Part shown: one piece after another, positions 1 through 10,222 of the stretch
Numbering within the stretch: the first letter of the stretch is position 1
How the letters are laid out: the number at the start of each line of letters is the position of its first letter
Assembly: GCF_015832195.1 (NCBI RefSeq)
Contig: NC_052030.1
Span: 9,443,439-9,507,438 of the forward strand
DNA: 64,000 nt
Reading direction: 5' to 3'
Origin: Motacilla alba alba
Lineage: Eukaryota; Chordata; Aves; Passeriformes; Motacillidae
The notes under the pieces: model-generated
Databases searched by the model: none
Seen by the model: the letters and a program-made list of their open reading frames with translations, nothing else
Told to the model about the DNA's origin: nothing
Made by a program: the position numbers and the translations under genes

Positions 1-222
1 ATTAGATATTAGGAAATATTTGTTCTGTGTGAGAGTGGGGAGGCCCTGGCACAGGGTGCCCAGAGAAGCTGTGGGTGCCCCTGGATCCCTGGAAGTGCCC
101 AAGGCCAGGCTGGACAGAGCTTGGAGCAACCTGGGATAGTGGAAGATGTCCCTGCCCACAGCAAGGGGTGGAACTGGATGGGCTTTAAGGTCCTTTCCAC
201 CCAAACTATTCCACAATTCTAT
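1..222 (+). mobile_element. CR1 LINE fragment, 3' end
   Basis: This is the plus-oriented CR1 3' region: a 'gccctggcacagggtgccc' segment, then 'ggatagtggaag', then 'tttaaggtcctttccaccc', ending in an ATTCTATC-like tail. It is 5'-truncated or cut by the window edge. Confidence 0.85.
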
Positions 223-2624
223 CAAAGTTCTGCTATTCACTTCACACAGACTTTGTCCCTGAAGTTCTTCTGAAAGTAACTCACACCTCAGAAAAGGAAA
301 TGGCACAGAATGAGGCAGTGGGGTGTATCCATATGTACAATACTCCTGCTATTGGAACTAGGTCAAGAAACTCCTTACTACTGCCCTTCCTACTGCTGGC
401 TCTTAAAGGAGATTTAAATTATTTATCATCAGAGCAGATGATTTTTTTCTTGTAAATCAGTAAGAGTTCATATTTGTGGGATGTTATTTGGTGTACAGGT
501 GCACACAAGCACATCACAGGTTAGAAAAACAATGGCCAGCACTGAAGAACCACATCTGCATTAAAAATGGGCAGTTCCAGCCATTAATATATTCTCCAAT
601 AAGTTGAAACAGGAGAACAGAAAAAATAAGAATGAAACAGCAGCTTCACAGAGACTAGGAGCTTAGTTCAGGATTTAACTCTACCAACATTTCCTGTACT
701 GTGAAGAGCAGGTCATAAACTTGATCTGCTCAGATCTCCAGTCTGTAAAATAAAGCTAGACTTATTTTTCCCTCCCCTTTAGGTACCATCCCTCTGCCAC
801 ATGTGGCTCCTGTATCCAACAGCACACAAAGTTCCTGATGTCTCCTGGCACGTCCAAATTAATAATTATTTCAAGAAAATGCCAGATATTCATCAACTCC
901 ATGGCCAGTGCTTTGACTGCCAAGGTCTGGCAGTGCCTGTCCCCTCTCTGCACTCCCAACATCCCGTCTCCACATCACAGCCACCTTCATTTATTCCTGT
1001 GTCAGGGGTAATAAAACACTGAACACTCACAAACCACTGAACCCATTTCATTCTGCTTCCTCTCAGCCTGCACTCAGCTCAAAGTTCAGCAGAAGTCAAT
1101 ACTTCTCCAAATGACTGGGCTCTCGGTGCTGTAAAAGCTGCTACACACGTGGTCACTGTGGTTCCAGCAGTGCATGGGGGCAAATTCCCAGCACAGAAAG
1201 GCAGAAAAGATCATTACACCATCTAAAGTGATAGATGTGTGTATGACTTGTAACCTCACAGAAGCACACTCAGTCTTGAAGATCTTTGCCAATGCAAATC
1301 CTCCTGTGAGTCAGTCATTAATTAATGCACGTGCTCGGCCTCATCACCCGGCAAAGCAATGAGTGACCCCAAACTCTGATTTCTCTCCATAAACACATCA
1401 CACCCCACCTCCACGGGACTCTGCCATTCTCTGGCCCAACTTCACCCATTTCTGCCCCATTTTGTGCCCTCACACCAAGCCAAGTCGTTTCACTGCAGCA
1501 AATTAATGCTCTTAGAGCTGTCGTGGGTGATTAGCAACATATTTCACCCCAGAGCCCTGTGGGATGGAAGGGATTAGAGCTCAGCAACACCTGCCCACAC
1601 CCCCTCCCCTCCCCGCATCAGCAGCTTCACTTATGCAAATTATTTTAATGAAGAAAGTTTACAAGGAGGGAGCCAGAAGCTGGAGTTTTGTAGCTCCAAC
1701 TTCACAAAACACCAGCCCCAAGATCCTTGAGGCATTATCAGCGCTGAAATCTGAAACTAATATAAAAGCTTCTAAGTACATGAATTTTGCAGGAATAATT
1801 ACACCAAATTGCAGTGTCAAGGACTTGCCCTTCCACCAGATTGCTGCTGCTGAGAAATTACAAGAAAGGGAAATCAGAGCAAAATCACATCTCCTCGCTC
1901 TGACTGCAATTAAGGCATTCGCCAGTCATAAATTACTTTTTTTTTTTAAACAAACACAAAATTACTGAGGACGTGCCAATTTTTTTCTAATCTTTCTCAA
2001 TCTCAAATGTTTAGAACTTTCTTTGCAAGTAGCAAGTATAAACCTTGACTGAGAGACCAAGAACTACGGCCAACACTGACAGACGCCTCTGATTTATTTA
2101 TTCATTTATAAGCTCAGGATGCAATTTTACAGAGGTTTTAAATGTTTACTTCCACTATCCAAATCCATCATAAAGTTGCTAAAATTGGACCAAAGATCCT
2201 GCCCCAAAGGCCTCTGAACTGAAAGCATGACAGGGTCAACAAGTACAATTCAAAGCATTGGCAGAATGGCCCAGAGCCACCACAGCCTAAAGTGGGTTGT
2301 TTTTTTTCCTCTTTGTACAAGTGCATTTAAAAGGTTTAGCAATGCAGGATGGATCAAAAGTGAAAACTGGGATGAAATATTTAGCCTAAGAATCAGATCT
2401 TTCAAAGCTTTTTTAAACATCAAGTTAAAACTACAGGGATGTCCCTGTACTTCCAAACAATTAGGAAAATCTCGGGTAAAAATCAACAAACATCAAAACC
2501 TTAAAAAAAAAAAAAAAGAAAACAAAAAAAGGACTGGTGCACAACACAGAATTGCTTCAAACATGAAAATGAACAGAGGAGGACAGAGAAGAAATGGAGA
2601 AGCCAGAGTCTTCTTTTAATTGAG

Positions 2625-2775
2625 TTATGGGATTTTTTAGGTTGGAAAAGCCCTCAGAGATCATCAAGACCAACTGTTCCCACAGCAATGCCAAGGCCAC
2701 CACTGGCCCATGTCCCCAAGTGCCACATCCACACAGCTGCAGGGATGAGGGATGGAGACTCCACCAATTTTTGGG
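2625..2775 (-). mobile_element. CR1 LINE fragment (different subfamily)
   Basis: The minus-oriented CR1 3' end starts with a 'gttggaaaagccctcagaga' stretch and continues through 'catcaagaccaactg' and 'ccaagtgccacatccacac'. It is diverged and truncated. Confidence 0.75.
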
Positions 2776-2831
2776 ATCCTGAAATTCCAGGAATTTTGTT
2801 CCCTATTCCCAAGTTTCGTGTTCCCAGGGTA

Positions 2832-2905
2832 GATTTTTGGGTGGATTTTGGGCCTCAAAATGGTGAAATTTGGAGGGAAAAGGACCCAAAATCCACCCAA
2901 AAATC
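2832..2905. repeat. Inverted repeat, 21-bp perfect arms
   Basis: The arms at 2832-2852 and 2885-2905 are exact reverse complements, rich in TTTTTGGG and TTTTGGG, with a 32-base loop. A G-rich intronic hairpin is the simplest reading. Confidence 0.85.
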
Positions 2906-5040
2906 CACCTAAATCTCCCCTGATGCAACTTGAAGCCATTCCTGGGTGTCAGCTGGATCCAGCTCCATTCACCACCACCCTCTGGACCCACCACCTAAAG
3001 CTCAGTCCCACAGAGCTCGTTTCCCCTGCTGAAATTGAGGCAGAATCACAACAAACAGCAGCCAAGGCACATCCCAGAGCTGTCACAGAGGTCCCCTTGG
3101 GACAGGGGTGTCTTTCTCCAAGGTCTGAAGCGCTGAGTGTTTCACCGGCTTCCCTGGAGCTTTTTAATTTCCCGGGAGGAAGCAGGAGCTCTTTGCTCAT
3201 GTGCACCTTGAGCAGAGGTAGAACTCCCCTGAGCACCCAGCAATTCCCAGCTCCTGGTGAGGCTGCAGGAGCTGGGAGTGCAGCTGGTGCCTGTCTGCTG
3301 TCACACATCCCAGACTCGATCCCTGATGATGGCTTTGATCTGCACAGCTCCACCAGATCCTGAGAAATCCACCCTTTTCCCAGCTCCCTCCTCAATAGGA
3401 CATGACACGTGCTGACAGGACAAATTCCTGGCGTGCTGGAAGGGGGCTGGGGAGGCTCTAGGATCCTTCAAATGCTTTCAAAAATTGTTATTTATTTCTT
3501 CAAGGCATATTTATATAGGTGTTTAGTCAGTATTGGAATGGTTTTTTTGGATAAGTATGGGGTGAAGCTCCTGTGGAAAACAGCTGTATTTTCCAAGCTA
3601 GGAACTGCTGCTTTTTGCACCAATTTAGTTCAATTAAATTCTGTTATTTGGTTTATGCACCTGGACCTGACGGCTCCTGATAGGCTTTCTACTAATTTTA
3701 TTAATTACCAACAAAATAAAGCTATTATTGATAAGGAGATTAAACCAGGCCATTCCACATGATTTCACCAGAACAGAAACCAAGGGCTGCACACGCTCGT
3801 GTCCTGATGTTATAGTACCAGCGTTGGCTAAAACCATTTCACACAGGAAGGGGCACTGAAAAGCCATCAGCTATAAAAGGATTAAGAGCTATAAAGTTCA
3901 TTAATTTTACTGGAAAAAAAAAACATCTGGCAGGTCCCCCAGCCCCTGCAGCTCACCTGCACCAGATCAAACGAGTGCTTCACACCTGTAACATGACATC
4001 ACATTTCAGCAGCTTTCCCCAAAAACACATCTAGAATCATCCCTCTGTTTTTAGCACAGGAACAGAAGGCTCCACACTGATCTCCCCCCAGTTCACTGTG
4101 ATTTACCCTTTTTTTTTCTTACTTAAGGTAATGACACCCGAGGGAAGGTCTGTGCTGCAAAACACACGCTGCAATCCTGCAGCATCCCCAGGGAGAAGTA
4201 ATTGGAGCATCTCTCTGAAGGCCAGATCTCTCCTTCCTGTGCCCAAAGATGCTCCAAGCACCGGATGCTCAGCAGCTGAGACAGTCAAGGGTCTCCAGTG
4301 AGGCTCAGAAAATTCAGCTTCAACTCCTGCACCTGCCCAAGGTGCTACATGTGAACAAAGGTACAGCAGGTATTTCCTAAGTGGCTCCTGATCTGTGCAA
4401 TACAGATAATAACAAGCTGTCCTTCACCCAGACTCTCATTCCTTGTCTCTTAAAGCTCTGCAAAGGACTTCCATCCTCCTGTGCTCTGCTCTAGAGGCTT
4501 GTCTGTTATCAAAGTATGGGATACTGCAGGTAGAGTAAAAACTGAATTCCCAATAGAGAGAGAGAGAGCACCCAAACAGAGCCAAGAGCAGCACCCACAG
4601 CAAGCAGGAGCCCTCCCATACAGCCTCCCACACTGACAGGCCATAATCCATCCCCAGGCATGCATTCTTCCCAAGGAAAGTGCTGGAGTACAAAGCTGAC
4701 TTGAGATAAAAAGCAAGTACACGTTGTCAGCAGCCCCAGCATTCTGTATGCACACCCAATTATTCTGAGAGAGCCATTTCTTGCTGCCTTCACAACCACA
4801 CACTTCTGCTGATGGGAAAGCAGGGAGGCTGAATTTTCAACCAAAACTTCACTACTCTGTCTCCCCCTGAGCTAATCCACCAAAAATCACAAGTGTTCAG
4901 CCTTTCTTGTGCTGTTAGTTCAGAAAAAAGCAAATTTTCCCCCTTCCTGAAGCGGCTCCAAATGAGCCCTCACGTGTGCCTTTTCACACTAGCAGTGTAG
5001 ATAGCAAGATAAGCTTCAGTTTACTCATTTAAGCTTCAGA

Positions 5041-5120
5041 TTTTGGATATCAGGAAGAATTTCTTCATGGAAAGGGCTGTCAGGCATTGATTGGAAGGAG
5101 CTCCCCAGGAAGGTGCCCAA
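5041..5120 (+). mobile_element. CR1 LINE fragment (short)
   Basis: The segment 'tatcaggaagaatttcttc' followed by a 'ggaaggagctccccaggaag'-like stretch matches the internal 3' part of CR1. Only about 80 bases are recognisable. Confidence 0.6.
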
Positions 5121-8100
5121 AATTGAACAGTTTTCTTACAACAACAAAGAAGCACCTAGAGAGACACAGAGGGCTGACACGGGCGGAACAGCAACAAAAA
5201 TGAAAATTACACAAGCAATTGTCAGGAAAACGTTCCCAGAGACAGCAGGGTAAATGAATAAACACAACCCGGAGGCGTTAAACAATGCCAGAGAAAACAC
5301 CACCAAAGTCACCCAGACTGACAGCACAGACAGGGGAATGTGAGCCTGCAACTCGCAGATTTACAGAAGTTTCACAAGGTGCAAGAACTCCCTGAAGGCC
5401 ACCTCAAAGAATGAAGTGAAATCCACAGAAAAGAGCAAAGTAAGGCCAAGAGCACGGAATTACAAAATCAGAAGCAAGAGAGAAAAAGAGCAATGATGCT
5501 TAACCCTGAGCGGGAGATGTCGCTGGGATTTCAACAATATTCAGCACCAACAGAGGAGGAAAATAAATTACAAATAGCTCAGGATAGAATTGGGAAGGCA
5601 AATTGACCTCTGTGTTTTTCAACAAGCCTCAATCAGAGTTTTAACAAGCCAGTTTGAATGCTGGGTGAGAAAGCAAAGGGCACATCAACCACCCTAGGAG
5701 AAGCAGCTGGGTACCAGGGGCCAGAATTCACCCCTACAAGTGAAGACAGGATGATAACTAAGGGAAAATGTCATGTTAAGAGCATGATTTTTACGAAAAA
5801 AGTGACTGCAACGTGCTCCCTTTTCCCCCACCAGAACAAGATTCAGAGGAACACAGGAGACCAAAGAAAAAGATGGGGAGAAAAATCAGAATTAACTTGA
5901 AATAGAGGTAATTAGTGAAAGCAGGTTAGAAAAGGAGAGATGGTATGAGAAATATCTACAGCCTCAGGGAGAGAAGCCTGGACAGATGGATTCTGTGTTT
6001 TGTTACCATGCCCGTGGTATTTGTATACCAAAAGCACCCAAAGCTTACGTGATGTTTATAGCAAGAAAGGTTTAATGTCAACTTTCCAGAGGCGCACACA
6101 AGAGGCTTCTGCAAGCCCTGAACCCTCTCCCATTTGTTACCTGATTTTTTGGACCATTTTTCTCAGCTTCACATTACGCAAATCCTTTACTCAGACCAGA
6201 ACAAGCTGCTGGCAAATAAAAACAGCTGTTCTATAGTGCTCTTCCACTCCCTCTGACCAAAATAAGGGAAATGTAAAATCGACATGGAAAAGTAAAAACC
6301 CTCAGCAGCCTGCTGAATAGCCAAAAAAATTCAGAGTGCAGTTAATTTACTCCTTTCCCATCAAAACTGAAGATATTTGAGAGCAATGCTGCAGGATAAG
6401 ATTTAGGTTTCATATGTGCTCTTATTTCCACAGGGCTGACTTCCTTCCCATTCCAGGCCTGATTTCAGCAGGATATTCTGCCTCTGACAGCCTTTCTGCC
6501 CACCCATGCGAATCTCCCTGAAAAACAGGCTTTTAGGAAACAATGTACAACAGAAAGATACCACAGCTCTCACAGCTCTTGGCAAGGCTCTTAGGAGCGA
6601 AAGGAGGAAATGCAGAAGGGAAGGAAAAGCAGATGACAGAGGATGGAAGAAGGGTTGTTTTGTTTTGGTGCTTTAAAAAAACAAAAACACACTAATCCTC
6701 TTCCTTAGGCACTCCCGGCTCATTAGTGTTTTCTGTGCTTCCTCCCCAAACTGTGATATTTAACGATTTCAGGACAAAACCAGTCTGAGGATAATTCAGG
6801 AAAACTCAGCAATAATCAGCCCTACGGCCAATAAACTCTTCACCCTCATAGTTTATTTGCTGCTAAGCCTTGGCCTGCAGCCTTGGAATTCATTCTGCCG
6901 GCACTACAGCTATTTCCTTGTAAACAGGAAGCCCCCTCAAATTTGCATTACAGTAAACTCATTTGTTTCATTTAGCCTCAGCTTATCTAGGAAAGATAAA
7001 AGGGTGCCGACAGGTGTACAGGGCTCCAGCAAGGAGACAAGGGGTAAAACCTTTCTAATATTTCAATAAGAGATAACACCAGGGCGCTGCACCCGTCCCT
7101 GGGCTGTGGCTGCCCACCAGAGATAAACCAACACCTTCCTGTGAGCAGAGCACTGCAATAATGCAGGCACATTTATTCTCAAGCATGGATGTGATATTCC
7201 AGTGACCTTCCTGCTCTCTGTCCCAGTGACAGCCAGGACTGATGGCAGAGATGGCTGCACACCCAGCGTTACAGAGCCAGGCTCGTGCTCCTCCAAGGAG
7301 CTGCTCACACACACACACAGAAATAATGAATATCTGGAAAAATTGTTTGATTTCAAACAAGAGAGGACTCTGTGTGTTGTATTTTTTTCTTCCTGTTACT
7401 ATATCAACCTGCCTTTAACCAGCCGATTTATGTCATTTTAAATGAATCACTTTGCCAGCGATACAGAATATTTCAGTATACCCAGCACACCATGTCTGCT
7501 CTAATGAGAGGCATCAAAAAATCCAGCCAGAAGCCAGCACAAAGATATCTGACACCAGAATAACGGTCACAATTTCCTACTGTATGAGGAAATCCCTGGT
7601 TTCAGTTAGAAGCTGAGATATTCAGTCATTTTGGGCACCCAGGAGCCGTTTGTGGTCCCGGGCTGAGGTAAGTCCCTGTTCTCGGTTGTGTCCATGCTTC
7701 CTTCCGCTCCTGTGCCGAGGGCCTGGCGTGTCCCTGTCCCACAGCACCACGTACAGCCCCAAACCTCTCCTCACTGAAGGTTTCTCACCTCCTGCAGAGC
7801 GTCGCACACCAGGGAGGGTGGCAAGCCACGCTTCTCCTGACCTCCAACAGGTCCTTCCGCAGGCAGCCCAAGGAGCGAGGCTCTTTGGCCACCGATCCCT
7901 TCACCTTCCCTGCAAAACTTCCTCTGGCACCTGGCTGCCTTTCCCACCTTGCGGAGCCAAACACAGGTGGAACCATCTCTCCCAGCTCAGGGAAACCACC
8001 AAGCACGTGAATCCTGGAGCAGGAGAGCAAAGCACAGCAGGTTCCTCAGGCCTCGTGCTGTGCTCGCTACGAGGCTTCCGCCGCGCTGGGCACGAGGGAT

Positions 8101-8741
8101 GCCGGTGCAGGCAGCAGCTTCCAGCCTCTCCACAAGCACCAACCCTGCTGATATTCCTCATGGCATTGGGAGGACTCCTCCTGCCCTGCAACCCTCCACG
8201 TCCCACCTTTCACCTGCCCACGGGGGTCCCGTCCCTGCTGGGAACAGGGAGCAGCATCGCTGCACATCACTGAGGAGGACAGCACTGACATCACCAGAGG
8301 CGCATGAAGCCACCAGCATCCCCAGCAAAGCTGCACCTTGAGCTAACAGGGTGGGTGAAATGTCATGGATATTGTACTGCTTTTAAAGTGTAAACACACA
8401 ACACGAGAAAAGCAGGCACCGTCCAGCAACACCATCCTCAACCAGACCTTAAACACAACAGCCAAACTTCCATCACCTGAGCTCTCCCTGCCCCTGCAAG
8501 GGGGATAAACATGGGCTGGGCATCCTTCACCTTCCCCTGCTCTGCAGCCTCCCAGCATTCCAGCAGAAAGGCAGGAAAATGAGTGAAGAAGTGGGAAGAG
8601 GGCTCCAGCGATCCCTGGCTCACAGCAGACAGCTAGGCTAGGCCACCAGCAGGCTTCCAAACTGCCTACACATTCTGCAGTAAAATTTGGTTTAGATTTT
8701 TCCTGTTGCAGCATTTTGTTTGCTGGCTGAATCTTCATTTT

Positions 8742-8772
8742 ATATATGTATATATACACACACACACACACA
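8742..8772. repeat. TA/CA dinucleotide microsatellite
   Basis: A TATATATG TATATATA run passes directly into (CA)n, ending at 8772. Confidence 0.9.
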
Positions 8773-9455
8773 GAGCCGTGAAGAAAAGGAAAAGCTCCGT
8801 TTTAATTTCAGCAATAAACAAGCGATGCTCAGGTGATTTTATAACAAACACATAACCACGGGGAAAAAAGCTGTTTTTGCAGAAGAGAAGCTGCTTTTAG
8901 CACCAAGCCTCATGCAAACAACCTCGGCTGTGCCAGGACACCCGGCTGCTCCCGCGGTGGGACCGGGGAAGGTCGGGGCGACGGAGCCCAGAGCTGCACC
9001 AGCACCTCTGCTCCGTGAGCCGCCTGCTAAGGGCGAGCTCCGGCCCCGTCCTCCTCCCGCATCCCCTGTCAAACCCCATGAAGCATCACCCAAAAAACCG
9101 CTCTGCGGAGCAGGCACGGCCAGAGCGGCTCCGTTCGGTGCTACCGACCGCTCTGGACGGAATTCCTCTCCGGCCGGACGGAGCACCGGGCTGGGGATCC
9201 ATAAACCCCCGAGCTGCGGGGGCTCGTCCCTGCAGGGACCGGCGTCCCCCCTTCACCCGCCGAGGGACCCCGCACAAGTTGTGGCAAATAAACACACGCA
9301 TTCAACGCATCCAGCACACCCAGCCCGGCGCCGCGCTCGCCAAGGCCGCCCCGGTGCCGGCGGAGGCCGCGGGGGCACGGCCGGACCGTTATGTCCGGCG
9401 CGGGGAGGGCGGCGGGGGCCGGGCCGGGCCGGGGCCGCGGCGGGGCGGGCGGTAC

Positions 9456-9568
9456 CTGGGCTCGGGCAGGGTGATCTTCTTGCTGGCCCTGGCCGCCGGG
9501 GTGCTCTTGCTCTTCTCCATCGCCATCAGGTAGCTGACATCGGCCAGCACCGCCTCCAGGTCCGCCAT
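9456..9568 (-). CDS. GRK3: GRK3 (ADRBK2) coding exon 1, N-terminus only
   Basis: The reverse strand reads 37 residues starting [20 protein letters not shown], then two bases of a split serine codon before a GTACC donor at 9455. This is the N-terminus of the beta-adrenergic receptor kinases GRK2 and GRK3. These serine/threonine kinases phosphorylate agonist-occupied G-protein-coupled receptors at the plasma membrane and are recruited by G-beta-gamma through a C-terminal PH domain. The exon supplies only the N-terminal helix that contacts the receptor. The RGS-homology, kinase and PH domains lie beyond the low-coordinate end of the window. The ATG at 9568 has A at -3 and G at +4. GRK2 is nearly identical here, so GRK3 is chosen because CRYBB2 and CRYBB3 are next door, as in human and chicken. 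Compared with human GRK3 as I recall it, residues 22, 31 and 33 differ (Ser, Lys, Thr). Confidence 0.93.
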
Positions 9569-9749
9569 GTTCCCGCTCCGCCGCCGGGCTGCAGATGGAG
9601 GCTCCGCCGGGGCAGCCGCCCCCGGGGCGGGGGTTGGCGGCGGGCGGCGGCGGCGGCTCCGCCGGTACGGCCGAGCGGCTCCCGGTGCGCGTGTGCGGAG
9701 CGCGGGGGGCCGCTCCCGCCTCCCGCCCTGCGCCCCGGGCGGGCGGCAG

Positions 9750-9816
9750 GAGGGACGGACGGACAGACGGACGGCAGAGGGAGGGAGGGAAGGAGGCAGG
9801 CAAGGAAGGAGGGAGC
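9750..9816. repeat. Imperfect GGAC/GGGA purine-rich simple repeat
   Basis: Short runs of GGACGGAC, then GGGAGGGAGGGAAGGAGG-type sequence, form a nearly uninterrupted purine tract within the GRK3 CpG island. Tracts of this kind can form G-quadruplex or triplex structures, which is inference here. Confidence 0.75.
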
Positions 9817-10085
9817 CCCCGCCGCGCCCCCCTCAGCGCCCGCCCGCCCCCGCCGGGCCCATGGCGGCGGCCGGTCCGCCCCCGCCGCTCGCAGCCTGCG
9901 CGGCCCCCGCGGCCCCGGGCCCGCCGCTCGCAGCCATGGGCGGGCGGACCGGGCTGCCCCGCGGCGCCGCCCCAAATCCCGACATGGATCGGCGGCGGCC
10001 GGAGCGGGCGGCGGCCGCGGCACCCGCGGGGCTCGCCGGCTCGGGCACGGCCGGGGGGCCGCTCTGACGGGAAGCTGCGCCCGCC

Positions 10086-10222
10086 CCCCGATCCCTGGAA
10101 GTGTCCCAGGGCAGGTTGGGTGCAGCTTGGGATAGTGGAAGGTGTCCCTGCCCGTGGTGAAGGGTGGGATGGGGATTTTAGGTTCTTTCGACCCCAACTT
10201 CTGTGGGATTCCACGGTTCCGC
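10086..10222 (+). mobile_element. CR1 LINE fragment at the edge of the GRK3 CpG island
   Basis: This is a plus-oriented CR1 3' end: 'ccctggaagtgtcccaggg', 'ttgggatagtggaaggtgtc', then 'ggttctttcgaccccaactt'. It lies about 520 bp upstream of the GRK3 start codon, antisense to the gene. Confidence 0.85.

Larger units (their letters stand above)
1..9455 (-). other. GRK3: GRK3 intron 1, 5' part (runs off the window)
   Basis: No further GRK3 exon is found here: the expected continuation of the N-terminal domain is absent on the minus strand, so the intron extends past position 1. The interval is mostly AT-rich unique sequence with CR1 pieces at 1-220, 2625-2775 and 5041-5120, an inverted repeat at 2832-2905, A-runs near 2502-2517, and TA/CA simple repeats at 8742-8772. 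The open frames here are short, lack conserved-looking protein features, and are not supported as genes. Confidence 0.8.
8940..10130 (-). promoter_or_regulatory. GRK3: CpG island and promoter of GRK3
   Basis: This block is very GC-rich and full of CpG, with many CCGCC and GGGCGG-type Sp1-like boxes. It surrounds the GRK3 start codon and has no TATA box in the obvious position, as expected for a broadly expressed kinase gene. The transcription start cannot be fixed from sequence. The 5' UTR presumably lies between 9569 and about 9900. A polypurine run at about 9752-9815, made of GGAC- and GGGA-type repeats, sits inside the probable 5' UTR or proximal promoter. A CR1 fragment caps the far edge of the island. 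Confidence 0.8.

Noticed and set aside
9456..9568. Assignment of the kinase exon to GRK2.
   Set aside because: The sequence alone barely separates the paralogues. Linkage to CRYBB2/CRYBB3 favours GRK3.
8912..10135. A 407-codon plus-strand and a 393-codon minus-strand open frame over the GRK3 island.
   Set aside because: Stop codons are rare in such GC-rich DNA. The composition is low-complexity Arg/Pro/Gly, and the real coding exon occupies only 113 bases.
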